DNA of 64,000 bases from Variovorax sp. N23 (GCF_025486315.1 NZ_JAOOPY010000012.1:62001-126000); one strand, 5' to 3'. Counted from the first letter of the stretch, positions 1 through 10,374 are shown. A program made the numbers and translations. Notes: generated from the sequence alone by a model not told the origin.

Positions 1-78
1 GCGCAGAGCGTCAATCGGTGTGGGACAGGTCTTGCACCCGCCCGGCCGGGGCGGGCGGTCGGGCGGCGTTTTCGGCGC

Positions 79-2646
79 TCAGCCGGCCGCGATGCGCTGC
101 GCCAGGTGCGCCAGCGCTTCCTCGACCTGGTCGACCAGGATGAGCGACAGGTCGCCCGGCTGCAGTCGTTCCAGCGCCCGGTCGATGGCGACGAACTCGC
201 CCCGGATCTCTTCGATGTGCCGCGTGCGTCCGGCGCCCTGGAGGCCCTGGCGCAGCAGGGCCATCACCTCGCCGTCGGCACGGCCGCGCTGGGCCGCGTC
301 CTGGTAGAGGATCACGTCGTCGAAGGCTTCGCCGAGGATGGCCGTCTGGTCGCGGATGTCGCAGTCGCGCCGGTCGCCGGCCCCGCTGATCACCACCGAG
401 CGCTTCTGTGCCGGCAGCGTGTCGACGGCGGCCACTAGCGCCTTCATGGCATCGGTGTTGTGGCCGTAGTCGGCGATCACCGTCGCGCCGCGGTACGCCA
501 TCATGTTGAAGCGGCCCGGCACGCCGGCCGCGTCGTTCTTGAAGCTGGAGAGGCCGCTGCGGATCGTGTCCCAGTCCAGGCCCACGGCCCAGGCCGCGGC
601 GGTGGCGGCCATCACGTTCTCGACCTGGAAGGGCAGGCTGCCGTTGCGGGTGATCGGCACGTCGCGCAGCGGCACGCGCTCGCGCCACGAGCCCTCGGCG
701 GCGATCAGCGCATCGCGGTCGATGTAGACGGTGCGCTTGCCCTGCGCGCGGTGCGTGGCCATCACCGGGTGCTGGCGGTCGGCGGCGAAGAAGATGACGT
801 GGCCGGGGCAGGTGGCCGCCATCGCCGCGACGTTCGCGTCGGCGGCGTTGAGCACGGCGTAGCCATGGTCGGCCACGTTGCGCACGATCACGCGCTTGAG
901 CACCGCGAGGTCTTCGACCGTGGTGATGTAGTTCAGCCCCAGGTGGTCGCCGCTGCCGATGTTGGTGACCACCGCCACCTGGCAGCGGTCGAAGCCCAGG
1001 CCCTCGCGCAGCACGCCGCCGCGCGCCACCTCGAACACCGCGGCATCGACCTCCGGGTGCAGCAGCACGTTGCGCGCGCTCTTGGGGCCGCTGCAGTCGC
1101 CGCTGTCGGTCTGGCGGCCGTCGACCCACACGCCGTCGGTGTTGGTCATGCCGGTGCGCAGGCCGCTGGAGGCCAGGAGGTGGTTGATCAGGCGCGCCGT
1201 GGTGGTCTTGCCGTTGGTGCCGGTGACGGCGACGACCGGGATGCGCCCGTCGTCGCCCGGCGCGTACAGCGTGTCCATCACCGCCTCGCCGACCGCACGG
1301 CCGCGGCCGAAGGAAGGCGAGATGTGCATGCGCAGGCCCGGCGCGGCGTTGACCTCGACCACGCCCCCGTGCTGCTCTTCCAGCGGGCGCAGCACGTTCT
1401 CGCAGACCATGTCGACGCCGCAGATGTGCAGGCCGACCATCTGCGCGGCGTCGACCGCGCGCGCCGCGACCTCGGGGTGCACGGTGTCGGTCACGTCGGT
1501 GGCCGTGCCGCCGGTCGACAGGTTTGCGTTGTTGCGCAGCACCACGCGCTGGCCGCGCGCGGGCACGCTGTCGGGCGTGAGGCCCTGCGCCTCGAGCCGG
1601 CCGATGGCGATGTCGTCGAGCCGGATCTTCGTGAGCGAGGTGGCGTGCCCTTCGCCGCGGCGCGGGTCGAGGTTGACCGTGTCGACCAGCTGGCGCACGG
1701 TGCTCGTGCCGTCGCCGATCACCTGCGGCGGGTCGCGGCGGGCCGCCGCCACCAGCCGGTCGCCCACCACGAGCAGGCGGTAGTCGAAGCCCGGCAGGAA
1801 TTTCTCGACCATGACTTCACCGTAGGCCGCTGCGGAGTCGAAGGCGGCGTGGAGCTGCTCGCGCGTCACGATGTTGACCGTCACGCCCTTGCCCTGGTTG
1901 CCGTCCTGCGGCTTCACCACCACGGGCAGACCGATCTCCATCGCGGCGGCCCAGGCGTCGTCGGCGTCGCTCACCGGCCGGCCCAGCGGCACCGGCACGC
2001 CGGCGGCGTTGAGCAGTTGCTTGGTGAGCTCCTTGTCCTGCGCGATGGCCTCGGCCACGCCGCTGGTGCTGTCGACCTCGGCCGCCTGGATGCGGCGCTG
2101 GCGCGAGCCCCAGCCGAACTGCACCAGACTGCCGCGCGTGAGGCGGCGGTACGGAATGCCGCGCGCCACGGCCGCGTCGACGATCGAGCCGGTGCTCGGG
2201 CCGAGCCGCTCGGATTCGTCCAGGTCGCGCAGCTCGGCGAGCGCCGCCTGTGCGTCGAAGGCGCCGTCGTTCAAGGCGGCGCCGATCAGTTCGGTGGCCA
2301 GTGCGATCGCGCGGCGGCCGACCGCCTCTTCGCAGTACTGCACCACGACCTGGTACACGCCGTCTTCCAGCGTGCGCGTGGTGCGCCCGAAGATCACGCT
2401 GCAGCCGCTCTGCGACTGCAGCGCCAGCGCGGCGTTCTCCAGCACGTGCGCCAGCGCCAGCGGCTGGCCGAGCACCATGGGGTGCAGCTCGCCGATGGTC
2501 GGGAACAGCGCGCGCAGACGCGCCTCGAAGCCGGGCAGCTGCTCGATGGCGTTCTCGTGGCCAGGGCACGCGACGACCGCCTCGATGGCGGTGTGGCGGC
2601 TCCAGAGATTGGGCCCGCGCAGGGCGCGGATGCGGGTGACTTCCAT
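79..2646 (-). CDS. cphA: Cyanophycin synthetase
   Basis: An 855-residue enzyme that polymerises aspartate and arginine into cyanophycin in the cytoplasm. An N-terminal cyanophycin-specific part (starting MEVTRIRALRGPNLW) precedes an ATP-grasp domain at roughly residues 215-470 (VVVKPQDGNQGKGVTVN, then VEVNAAPGLRMH). A Mur-ligase-like domain follows from about 475, with an intact ATP loop GTNGKTTT. The ATG at 2646 is preferred over an upstream in-frame ATG because the family begins at MEVxRIRALRGPN and the extra 35 codons read through an intergenic repeat. It lies 117 bp downstream of a paralogue on the same strand. Length and both active-site regions are complete, so this is the catalytically intact member of the pair. 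Confidence 0.95.
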   Translation of the reverse strand: MEVTRIRALRGPNLWSRHTAIEAVVACPGHENAIEQLPGFEARLRALFPTIGELHPMVLGQPLALAHVLENAALALQSQSGCSVIFGRTTRTLEDGVYQVVVQYCEEAVGRRAIALATELIGAALNDGAFDAQAALAELRDLDESERLGPSTGSIVDAAVARGIPYRRLTRGSLVQFGWGSRQRRIQAAEVDSTSGVAEAIAQDKELTKQLLNAAGVPVPLGRPVSDADDAWAAAMEIGLPVVVKPQDGNQGKGVTVNIVTREQLHAAFDSAAAYGEVMVEKFLPGFDYRLLVVGDRLVAAARRDPPQVIGDGTSTVRQLVDTVNLDPRRGEGHATSLTKIRLDDIAIGRLEAQGLTPDSVPARGQRVVLRNNANLSTGGTATDVTDTVHPEVAARAVDAAQMVGLHICGVDMVCENVLRPLEEQHGGVVEVNAAPGLRMHISPSFGRGRAVGEAVMDTLYAPGDDGRIPVVAVTGTNGKTTTARLINHLLASSGLRTGMTNTDGVWVDGRQTDSGDCSGPKSARNVLLHPEVDAAVFEVARGGVLREGLGFDRCQVAVVTNIGSGDHLGLNYITTVEDLAVLKRVIVRNVADHGYAVLNAADANVAAMAATCPGHVIFFAADRQHPVMATHRAQGKRTVYIDRDALIAAEGSWRERVPLRDVPITRNGSLPFQVENVMAATAAAWAVGLDWDTIRSGLSSFKNDAAGVPGRFNMMAYRGATVIADYGHNTDAMKALVAAVDTLPAQKRSVVISGAGDRRDCDIRDQTAILGEAFDDVILYQDAAQRGRADGEVMALLRQGLQGAGRTRHIEEIRGEFVAIDRALERLQPGDLSLILVDQVEEALAHLAQRIAAG

Positions 2647-2698
2647 GCTATTGGCTCCCCCCCGATGGCGTAAAGGCCCTCCCCCCCAGGGGGGCGCA

Positions 2699-2742
2699 GC
2701 CAGCGGCCCGGCAAAGCCGGTTCCGCGGCTGCCCACGAACGG
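2699..2742. repeat. Interspersed GC-rich intergenic repeat, copy A
   Basis: This 44-bp stretch between the two cyanophycin synthetase genes matches positions 35857-35900 at about 39 of 44 bases. Both copies contain GCCAGCGGCCCGGC, then AGCCGGTTCCGCGG, then ACGAACGG. Both are preceded by a C-run/G-run hairpin. The repeat is intergenic in both places and looks like a dispersed BIME/REP-type element. Confidence 0.7.
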
Positions 2743-2763
2743 AGGCGCCAAGGGTCAGAGAAT

Positions 2764-5019
2764 TCATGCGTTGAGTTGGTGAGATTGAAGAGCCTGGCTC
2801 TGCGACAGCTGGAGCGACGCGAGCGCGGCCTGCAGGTCGGCCTCGAAAGCCTCCGCGCCGGCGCCGATCAGGTTCAGCGGAATGCCCAGCGCCCAGCCGG
2901 CGGCGACCGCGGCAAGCAGCACGTCGAGGCTCACGCCGACATGCGTGGCGCGCCACACGGTGAGCCGGCCGAGGCCCGGCAGGAAGGATTCGCTGCTGCC
3001 GTTGGCCAGCACCACGCGGTCCTGCCGCACCAGCACGGCCTTGCCGCCGGCGGCCTGGTGGGCCGTCAGCGCCGGCGCGCCGGCCTCCGACGCATAGAGG
3101 ATGACCGCGCCGTCGCACAGCGGCGCCAGGCCGGCCACGCGCGGGTCCATGGCGTTCAGCACGGCGGTGCCCTCGGGCAGCACCACATCGACCTGCGTGC
3201 GCAGCACCTTCACCATCTGGTCGCTCTCGGCGATGTCGAATTCGGCGAGCGCCTCGAAGCCGTCGAGGTCGGTCACGATGCCGACCTGGCAGCGGTCGTA
3301 GGCCAGGCCGTCGCGCAGGATCGACGCGGCGCCGTTCTCGATGACCACGGCCTGCACGGCGCGGTTGACCAGCAGCCGATGCCCGGCGTCCCAGCTCGCG
3401 CTGGGGCGTGCATCGACGCGGCGGCGTTCGAGGAACAGGCCGTCGCCGCAGGCCAGGCCGGTGTGGCGCCCGCCCAGGCCGGTCAGCCACGCGACCAGGC
3501 GGGCCAGCACGGCGGTGTCGCGCGAACCGGCCACGCCCACGACCGGGATGCGACCGGCCGGGCCGTCGTCGTCGGCCAGTGGGAACAGGTGGTCGCAGAT
3601 GGCGCGGCCCACCGGGCGTGGCGAGCCCACGGCGGGCTTCAGGTGCATCAGCAGGCCGGGGCCGGCATTGACTTCGACGATGGCGCCGCGCTGCGCTGCC
3701 AGCGGGCGGGAGATGTCTTCGGCCACCAGGTCGATGCCGGCGATGTCGAGTCCCACGATGCGCGCGGCGAGCACCGCCGCGTGCGCCACTTCGGGGTGGA
3801 CCTGGTCGGTGCAGTCGACGCTCAGATTGCCGTTGCGCTGGATCGTCACGACGCGGCCCTTGGCCGGCACCGCCGCACCGTCGAGGTCCTGGCGCTTCAG
3901 CTCGAGCTGGAGCTTGGCGTCGGTCGCGAGGTCGATCACGTCGAGCGGGAATTCCTCTTCGGCGCCGCGGCGCGGGTCGCTGTTGAGCTGACTGTCGATC
4001 AGCGCCGCGACGGTCGAGGTGCCGTCGCCGGTCACGGTGATGATGTCGCCGCGCGCGGCCGCGACCACCTGGCCGCCGACCACCAGCAGGCGGTGCTCAT
4101 GGCCGCGCACGAAGCGCTCGACCATCACGTCGCTGCCTTCGGGCTCGGCCACGGCGAAGGCGGCCATCACCTCATCACGCGTCGTCAGTTCGAGCGACAC
4201 GCCGCGGCCGTGGTTGGCGTCCGACGGCTTCACGACCACCGGCAGGCCGATGTCCTCGGCCGCTTCCCAGGCTTCTTCGGCGCTCTCGACCACCTGGCCT
4301 TCGGGCACCGGCACGCCGCAGCTCTGCAGCAGCGACTTGGTCAGCTCCTTGTCGCTGGCGATCGATTCGCCGATGGCGCTGGTGTGGTCGGTCTCTGCGG
4401 TCCAGATGCGCTGCTGCGCCGCACCATAGCCCAGCTGCACCAGGTTGCCGCTGTTGAGCCGCATGTGCGGGATGCCGCGGTCGGCGGCGGCGCCGACGAT
4501 GCAGGCGGTGCTCGGGCCGAGGTAGCAGTCCTCGACCTTGGCCTTGACCGCATCGACCGCGCGCTGCACGTCGGCGGCGTCGAAGGGCGCGTCGTTGATG
4601 GCGGCCATCAGCAGGCGGTGGCCCTCGGCCAGCGCGGCGCGCGCGACCTGCTCGTCGCGGGCGCGGAAGACCATGCGGTAGACGGCGTGCTTCGATGTGC
4701 TGCGGGTTTGCCCGAAGCCGGTCGGCATGCCGGCCAGGTTGAGCAGTTCGATCACGACATGCTCCAGCACATGGCCGGCCCAGGTGCCCTCGTTCAGCCG
4801 CTGGATGAAACCGCCACGTTCGCCGACGCCGCAGTGGTGCTCGATGAGCGCCGGCAGCAGCGCCGTCAGGCGGGCGGTGAAGCCGGGGATGAGGTTGGAG
4901 GGGAAATCCTCCAGCTGGCCCAGGTCGAGCCAGACCTCGAGCACCGGCCGGTAGGTCCAGAGGTTGGGGCCGCGCAGATAGCGCGTGCGCAGCAGGCGGA
5001 TGTCGTCGAAACGGGTCAT
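2764..5019 (-). CDS. Second cyanophycin synthetase, CphA'-type, with degenerate Mur-ligase P-loop
   Basis: A 751-residue paralogue of the neighbouring CphA, transcribed first in the pair. The N-terminal region (RYLRGPNLWTYRPVLEVWLDL) and the ATP-grasp domain (VVVKPSDANHGRGVSLEL; VEVNAGPGLLMH) are well kept. Where CphA has VTGTNGKTTT, this protein reads GVAGSRDTAVLARL at about residues 490-503, so the second ATP site has lost the Walker-type Gly-Lys-Thr. It is also about 100 residues shorter. Betaproteobacteria such as Ralstonia eutropha are known to carry cphA plus cphA'. A partial activity on pre-formed dipeptides or primers is inferred. The ATG at 5019 (MTRFDDIRLL) is chosen over a start at 5073. 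Confidence 0.85.
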   Translation of the reverse strand: MTRFDDIRLLRTRYLRGPNLWTYRPVLEVWLDLGQLEDFPSNLIPGFTARLTALLPALIEHHCGVGERGGFIQRLNEGTWAGHVLEHVVIELLNLAGMPTGFGQTRSTSKHAVYRMVFRARDEQVARAALAEGHRLLMAAINDAPFDAADVQRAVDAVKAKVEDCYLGPSTACIVGAAADRGIPHMRLNSGNLVQLGYGAAQQRIWTAETDHTSAIGESIASDKELTKSLLQSCGVPVPEGQVVESAEEAWEAAEDIGLPVVVKPSDANHGRGVSLELTTRDEVMAAFAVAEPEGSDVMVERFVRGHEHRLLVVGGQVVAAARGDIITVTGDGTSTVAALIDSQLNSDPRRGAEEEFPLDVIDLATDAKLQLELKRQDLDGAAVPAKGRVVTIQRNGNLSVDCTDQVHPEVAHAAVLAARIVGLDIAGIDLVAEDISRPLAAQRGAIVEVNAGPGLLMHLKPAVGSPRPVGRAICDHLFPLADDDGPAGRIPVVGVAGSRDTAVLARLVAWLTGLGGRHTGLACGDGLFLERRRVDARPSASWDAGHRLLVNRAVQAVVIENGAASILRDGLAYDRCQVGIVTDLDGFEALAEFDIAESDQMVKVLRTQVDVVLPEGTAVLNAMDPRVAGLAPLCDGAVILYASEAGAPALTAHQAAGGKAVLVRQDRVVLANGSSESFLPGLGRLTVWRATHVGVSLDVLLAAVAAGWALGIPLNLIGAGAEAFEADLQAALASLQLSQSQALQSHQLNA

Positions 5020-5146
5020 GGAAACGTTCGTGGTGCTGGGGTCGAGCACGCGGGCGCCTTCAGGCGCGCCCATGGCGATGGATCAGAATCGGCGCCCGGC
5101 GGGCGCCTTCACGCGGCCTGCGACGGGTCAGAGACACAGAAACACA

Positions 5147-7420
5147 ATGCAACATCACGATCCAGTCAGGACCCCGGAGGGCGAAGCGGGAACGGCTCCA
5201 GACGCGCTGAAAAGCCGGCTTACAGCCGCCGAAAACGTTCTGGCCACGCTCGCGGTTGACCTCGACGCGGAACTTCGCTTTGCCGACGGCCTGCTGGCCC
5301 TGACCGACCGGCAGCTGCTCAGCCAGGGGCCGGATGGCATGTGGCGTGAGTGGGCGCTTGCAGCCGGCGACCTGGCCTTGCGTCTGAGCGACCATGCCGG
5401 CGTGGGGACGCTCGACCTGTGGGGGCCGCAGGGCCAGCTCGCGCGCTGGCGATTCACCCTGGCACAGCAACCGGCGGCGCTGCGCCTGCTCAAGCTGTTC
5501 GACCAGCGTGCCGCCGGTGCGGCCCGCCCCGTGCCGACCGAGGGGGACGAGCCGCTGGGCCCCGAGCCCGAACTGCCGCCGCCGCCTTCGACCTGGGTGC
5601 TGCTGCGGCTCGGCCGCTTCGCCAGGCCCTACCGCAAGCAGCTCATCGCCGGCTTCCTGCTCACGCTGGCCTCGACCGCCGCGACGCTGGTGCCGCCGTA
5701 CCTGACGATCCCGTTGATGGACGACATCCTGATCCCGTTCCAGAACGGCCAGCAGATCCCGGTCGGCAAGGTCGTGATGTTCCTCGCCGCCTTGCTGGCC
5801 GCCGCGCTCACCGGCTGGGCGCTCGGCTGGGCGCGCACCTACCTGCTGGCGCTGGTGTCCGAGCGCATCGGCGCCGACCTGCGCACCACCACCTACGAGC
5901 ACCTGCTGACGCTGCCGCTGGACTACTTCGGCGGCAAGCGCACCGGCGACCTGATGTCGCGCATCGGCTCCGAGACCGACCGCATCAACGTGTTCCTGTC
6001 GCTGCACGCGCTCGACTTCCTCACCGACGTGCTGATGATCGTGATGACCGCCGTCATCCTCGTGTCGATCAACCCGCTGCTGGCGGTCGTCACGCTGGTG
6101 CCGCTGCCCTTCATCGCGTGGATGATCCATGTCGTGCGCGACCGCCTGCGCACCGGCTTCGAGAAGATCGACCGCGTGTGGAGCGAGGTGACCAACGTGC
6201 TGGCCGACACCATCCCCGGCATCCGCGTGGTGAAGGCCTTCGCGCAGGAGAAGCGCGAGGCCGACCGCTTCCACGCCGCCAATGCCTACAACCTGCAGGT
6301 CAACGACAAGCTCAACAAGACCTGGTCGCTCTTCACGCCCAGCGTGTCGCTGCTCACCGAGATCGGCCTGCTGGTGGTGTGGGGCTTCGGCATCTGGCAG
6401 GTGGCGCGCGGCCGCATCACGGTCGGTGTGCTCACCGCCTTCATCGCCTACATCGGCCGCTTCTACACGCGGCTCGATTCGATGAGCCGCATCGTGTCGG
6501 TCACGCAGAAGGCCGCGGCCGGCGCCAAGCGCATCTTCGACATCCTCGACCATGTGAGCAACGTGCCCGAGCCCGTGAATCCGGTGAAGGTCGGCCGCGT
6601 GTCGGGCCGCATCGAGATGAAGGACGTGGGCTTCCGCTACGGATCGCGCGCCGTCATCCGCGACCTCGACCTGGCCATCGAGCCGGGCGAGATGATCGGC
6701 CTGGTCGGCCACAGCGGCTCGGGCAAGAGCACGCTGGTCAACCTGATCTGCCGCTTCTACGACGTGACCGACGGCGCCATCCTCGTCGACGGCACCGACA
6801 TCCGCCGCTTCGCCGTGGCCGACTACCGGCGCCACGTCGGCCTGGTGCTGCAGGAGCCCTTCCTCTTCTTCGGCACCATCGCGCAGAACATCGCCTACGG
6901 CAAGCCGGATGCCACGCGCGAGGAGATCGTCGCCGCCGCGCGCGCCGCGCATGCGCACGACTTCATCCTGCGGCTCGCGCACGGCTACGACTCGCTCGTC
7001 GGCGAACGTGGACAGGGGCTCTCGGGCGGCGAGCGCCAGCGCATCAGCATCGCGCGCGCGCTGCTGATCGACCCGCGCATCCTGATCCTCGACGAGGCCA
7101 CCTCGGCGGTCGACACCGAGACCGAGAAGGAGATCCAGAAGGCGCTCGACAACCTCGTGAAGGGCCGCACCACCATCGCCATCGCGCACCGCCTGTCGAC
7201 GCTGCGCAAGGCCGATCGGCTGGTCGTGATGGACCGCGGCGAGATCGTCGAGGTCGGCCCGCACGACGCGCTGATGGCCAAGGAGGGCGCGTACTGGCGG
7301 CTCTACCAGGCGCAGCTGCGGCAGGCCGATGAAGACGCCAGCGATGGCGCCGTGGTCGAGCGCTCCGGGGTCGCGGTCGCCCTGAGCAACCATGCGGCGC
7401 ATCCCGCAGGAGACGCGTGA
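5147..7420 (+). CDS. Cyanophycin-associated ABC exporter-type protein (permease-ATPase fusion)
   Basis: A 757-residue half-transporter. An unusual soluble N-terminal extension of about 190 residues precedes a six-helix exporter membrane domain (from RPYRKQLIAGFLLTLAST). The ATPase domain has Walker A GHSGSGKST, signature LSGGERQR, Walker B ILILDEAT and a switch histidine in IAIAHRLST. It is divergent from the two cyanophycin synthetases (127-bp gap) and coupled to a DUF1854 gene through a TGATG overlap. That is the conserved setting of a cyanophycin-metabolism ABC protein, but its substrate is unknown. The ATG at 5147 is chosen because upstream in-frame codons run into the divergent gene's control region. 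Confidence 0.85.
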   Translation: MQHHDPVRTPEGEAGTAPDALKSRLTAAENVLATLAVDLDAELRFADGLLALTDRQLLSQGPDGMWREWALAAGDLALRLSDHAGVGTLDLWGPQGQLARWRFTLAQQPAALRLLKLFDQRAAGAARPVPTEGDEPLGPEPELPPPPSTWVLLRLGRFARPYRKQLIAGFLLTLASTAATLVPPYLTIPLMDDILIPFQNGQQIPVGKVVMFLAALLAAALTGWALGWARTYLLALVSERIGADLRTTTYEHLLTLPLDYFGGKRTGDLMSRIGSETDRINVFLSLHALDFLTDVLMIVMTAVILVSINPLLAVVTLVPLPFIAWMIHVVRDRLRTGFEKIDRVWSEVTNVLADTIPGIRVVKAFAQEKREADRFHAANAYNLQVNDKLNKTWSLFTPSVSLLTEIGLLVVWGFGIWQVARGRITVGVLTAFIAYIGRFYTRLDSMSRIVSVTQKAAAGAKRIFDILDHVSNVPEPVNPVKVGRVSGRIEMKDVGFRYGSRAVIRDLDLAIEPGEMIGLVGHSGSGKSTLVNLICRFYDVTDGAILVDGTDIRRFAVADYRRHVGLVLQEPFLFFGTIAQNIAYGKPDATREEIVAAARAAHAHDFILRLAHGYDSLVGERGQGLSGGERQRISIARALLIDPRILILDEATSAVDTETEKEIQKALDNLVKGRTTIAIAHRLSTLRKADRLVVMDRGEIVEVGPHDALMAKEGAYWRLYQAQLRQADEDASDGAVVERSGVAVALSNHAAHPAGDA

Positions 7421-7887
7421 TGCAGATCGACTTCCAACTCGAACGCGATGCCTTCGGCCGCCTGGTGCTGATCGATGCAGAGGGTCAGCGCCACGAAGGC
7501 ATCGTGCCGGTGCGTGCCTTTCCATTGAGCGCGCCCGGCGAGGGGCTGTCGCTGGTCGGCGCCGACGGGCGCGAGTGCGTGTGGGTCGACCGCATCGACG
7601 CACTGCCCGCGGCAACGCGCACGCTGCTCGACGCCGAACTCGCCGCACGCGACTTCGCGCCGACGCTCTTGAAGCTGCACAAGGTGTCGAGCTTCGGCGT
7701 GCCGAGCACCTGGCAGGTGAGCACCGACCGCGGCGAGACCAGCTTCGTGCTCAAGGCGGAGGAAGACATCCGGCGGCTGGACGGTGGCGCGCTGCTCATC
7801 GCGAGCGCGCATGGCGTGCAGTTCCGCATCCCCGATGTGAAGGCGCTGGACCGCGCATCGCGCAAGCTGCTGGAGCGTTTCCTGTAG
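7420..7887 (+). CDS. DUF1854 family protein linked to cyanophycin metabolism
   Basis: A 155-residue soluble protein without signal peptide or membrane segments, matching the DUF1854 family in length and in the block [30 protein letters not shown]. The start overlaps the ABC gene stop (TGATG), so the two are very probably translated together; a GTG three bases upstream is an alternative. The family is repeatedly found beside cyanophycin synthetases, and a role accessory to the ABC protein is inferred. No catalytic motif is visible. Confidence 0.8.
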   Translation: MQIDFQLERDAFGRLVLIDAEGQRHEGIVPVRAFPLSAPGEGLSLVGADGRECVWVDRIDALPAATRTLLDAELAARDFAPTLLKLHKVSSFGVPSTWQVSTDRGETSFVLKAEEDIRRLDGGALLIASAHGVQFRIPDVKALDRASRKLLERFL

Positions 7888-7924
7888 CTGCGAAACTCGG
7901 GCGTCTGCTTCAAGGAACACGCCC

Positions 7925-8626
7925 ATGCACACCACCGCCCTCGTCCTCTTCTCCGGCGGGCAGGACTCGACCACCTGCCTGGCCGATGCGCTGTCGCGCT
8001 ACGAGCGCGTCGAGACGCTGGGTTTCGAGTACGGCCAGCGCCATCGCATCGAGATGGACGTTCGCCACACGGTGCGCACGCAACTGCGCGAGCGTTTTCC
8101 CGCGTGGGCGCCGCGGCTCGGCGACGACCACCTGCTGAACGTCGATTCACTCTCGCAGATCGGCGGATCGTCCCTCACCGACGAGGTCGCCTTCGCGATG
8201 CAGGCCGATGGCCTGCCCAACACCTTCGTGCCGGGGCGCAACCTGCTGTTCCTCACGCTGGCGGGCGCGCTGGCGTACCGGCGCGGGCTGCAGGTGATCG
8301 TCACCGGCGTCTGCGAGACCGACTATTCCGGCTACCCCGATTGCCGCGACGACACGATGAAGGCGATGCAGCTCGCGCTGTCGCTGGGCCTGGACCGCCG
8401 GCTCGTCATCGAGACGCCGCTGATGTGGATCGACAAGGCGCAGACCTGGGCGATGGCGCACCGACTCGGCGGCGACGCGCTCGTCGACCTCATCGTCGAA
8501 GAAACCCACACCTGCTACCAGGGCGACCGCACGCAGCGGCACGCCTGGGGCTACGGCTGCGGTGCGTGCCCGGCCTGCGAACTGCGCGCCGCGGGGTGGG
8601 CGCGCTACGTGGACGCGACCGTGTAG
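7925..8626 (+). CDS. queC: 7-cyano-7-deazaguanine synthase QueC
   Basis: A 233-residue enzyme converting 7-carboxy-7-deazaguanine to preQ0 with ATP and ammonia in queuosine biosynthesis. The PP-loop motif [10 protein letters not shown] is at residues 10-19, and the mid-protein blocks PGRNLLFL and [14 protein letters not shown] are characteristic. The C-terminal zinc-binding cysteines appear as CYQG...[12 protein letters not shown]. Its 3' end overlaps the convergent ABC gene by 22 bp. No other queuosine gene is nearby. Confidence 0.95.
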   Translation: MHTTALVLFSGGQDSTTCLADALSRYERVETLGFEYGQRHRIEMDVRHTVRTQLRERFPAWAPRLGDDHLLNVDSLSQIGGSSLTDEVAFAMQADGLPNTFVPGRNLLFLTLAGALAYRRGLQVIVTGVCETDYSGYPDCRDDTMKAMQLALSLGLDRRLVIETPLMWIDKAQTWAMAHRLGGDALVDLIVEETHTCYQGDRTQRHAWGYGCGACPACELRAAGWARYVDATV

Positions 8627-10374
8627 CGCGCCGCGGCGCCCTCGGTCGACGGCACCAGGGTCCAGCGCTTGTCGTGGAAGGCGCCGACCGAGGCGCGGTG
8701 CGCGATCGACACCATGGCGCCGCCTGCGGCCTTGGCATCCGCCGACAGTCGGCGGTAGAGCGTCTCTTCGGCTTTTGCGTCGAGCGCGCTGGTGGCCTCG
8801 TCGGCAAACAGCCAGCGCGGCTTGCGCAGCAGCACGCGTGCGATCGCCAGGCGCTGTTGCTCGCCGCCCGAGAGCTTCTGGCTCCAGGTGTCGGTATCGT
8901 CGAGCCGGTCGGCCAGCGCCGGCAGCAGCGCGTCGTCGAGGGCGGACCGCAGTTGCGCGTCGTCGTAGTCGGTGGCCGGGCGCGGGTACGCGAGCGCATC
9001 GCGCAGGCGGCCGTCCGGCACATACGGTCGCTGCGGAATGAACATCGCATCCTCGGGCAGTGCAACGTGTCCTTTGGCAAAGGGCCAGATGCCGGCGAAG
9101 GTGCGAAACAGCGTCGACTTGCCGCTGCCCGACGGGCCCTGCAGCAGCACGGTGTCCCCGGGGGCGAGCGTGAGTGCCGTGTGCTGCATCAGCAGCGTGC
9201 CGTCGGGCAGGGCGACGTCGAGATCGGCGACACGCAGGCCGTCCATTTTCCCGGTGTCGCGTGACAGCGCGGGCGACGCGTCGGCGTGGGCGCGCATCGC
9301 GGCATCGAAGGTGGTCAGCCGGTCCGCGGTGGCGCGCCAGACGGCCACGCGGTCGTAGTTGTCGACGAACCAGCTGAGCGAATCCTGCACGCGGCCGAAG
9401 GCCGAGTTCACTTGCATCAGCTGGCCCAGCTGGATGGCCCCGCTGAAGAAGCGCGGCGCCTGCACGATGAAGGCGAAGATCACCGATGCCTGGCCGAACG
9501 AGGCGGTGAAGGCGACCAGATTCTTCTGCGCCTTGATCAGCTGCAGGTAGTTCTTCAGCACGGCGCCGAAGCGCAGGTCGAGCTGCCCGTGCTCGACCTT
9601 CTCGCCGCGGTCCAGTGCGATCGCTTCACTGTATTCGCGCACCCGCACCAGGTGGTGCCGGAAGTCGGCCTCGTAGCGCTGCTGCTGAAAGTTCAGCCCG
9701 ATCAGCGGCCGGCCGATCAGGTGCGTGATGGTGGTGCCGATGGCGCAGTAGATCAGTGCGATCCACACCATCGAGCCCGGTACGGTGAACGCGTGGCCGC
9801 CGAGGGTGAAGCTGGCCGTTCCGCTTTCGACCCAGAGGATGCCGATGAAGCTGACGAGCGTGACCACTGCGTTGAGCAGCCCCATCGACAGCGTCATCGT
9901 GTAGTCGGTGAACATCTGCATGTCCTCCTGGATGCGCTGGTCGGGGTTGTCCGGCGTCGGCGCAGCACCACCGGGCGTCGCGTAGCGCGCGAGTTCCAGC
10001 CGGTAGAAGGTGTGGTCGGCCATCCATCGGCCGAGGTAGTTGCGCGTCATCCACGCGCGCCAGCGCATCTGCAGGATCTGCGTGAGATAGAACTTGAGGA
10101 TCGCGATGACGATGAAGCCGGCAGCGATCCAGCAGAACACGCCGATCTCGCGCCAGAAGACGGCCTGGTCCTTGTTCTGCAGCGCGTCGTAGAAGCGGCC
10201 GAACCACTGGTTGTTGAGCACCAGCATGTAGACCGCCAGGAGATTCAGCACGACGATGGTCGCGAGCAGCACTCGCGCCTTCCACTTCTCCTCGGAGCGG
10301 AAGTACGGCGCGGCGAGCTTTCCGATGCGGCGAAGGGTGTCGAGGAACGAGGCGGATCGCGCGGGGTCGGACAT
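8605..10374 (-). CDS. ABC transporter, fused permease/ATPase of the SbmA/YddA type
   Basis: A 589-residue inner-membrane protein with an ABC_membrane_2-type domain (helices around [21 protein letters not shown] and [15 protein letters not shown], motif [15 protein letters not shown]). An ATPase domain follows, with Walker [10 protein letters not shown], signature KLSGGEQQR and Walker [13 protein letters not shown]. The membrane part resembles SbmA/BacA peptide importers and peroxisomal ALD-type transporters, while the attached ATPase makes it YddA-like. Substrate unknown. The ATG at 10374 ([10 protein letters not shown]) fits the family start better than an ATG 14 codons upstream. It stands alone, convergent with queC. 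Confidence 0.85.
   Translation of the reverse strand: MSDPARSASFLDTLRRIGKLAAPYFRSEEKWKARVLLATIVVLNLLAVYMLVLNNQWFGRFYDALQNKDQAVFWREIGVFCWIAAGFIVIAILKFYLTQILQMRWRAWMTRNYLGRWMADHTFYRLELARYATPGGAAPTPDNPDQRIQEDMQMFTDYTMTLSMGLLNAVVTLVSFIGILWVESGTASFTLGGHAFTVPGSMVWIALIYCAIGTTITHLIGRPLIGLNFQQQRYEADFRHHLVRVREYSEAIALDRGEKVEHGQLDLRFGAVLKNYLQLIKAQKNLVAFTASFGQASVIFAFIVQAPRFFSGAIQLGQLMQVNSAFGRVQDSLSWFVDNYDRVAVWRATADRLTTFDAAMRAHADASPALSRDTGKMDGLRVADLDVALPDGTLLMQHTALTLAPGDTVLLQGPSGSGKSTLFRTFAGIWPFAKGHVALPEDAMFIPQRPYVPDGRLRDALAYPRPATDYDDAQLRSALDDALLPALADRLDDTDTWSQKLSGGEQQRLAIARVLLRKPRWLFADEATSALDAKAEETLYRRLSADAKAAGGAMVSIAHRASVGAFHDKRWTLVPSTEGAAARYTVAST

Noticed and set aside
460..5259. Very long open frames on the plus strand opposite the two cyanophycin synthetases (737 and 827 codons)
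   Set aside because: They mirror the real genes in a high-GC antisense frame, are rich in Arg/Ala/His/Val and show no family motif. The minus-strand genes have full active sites.
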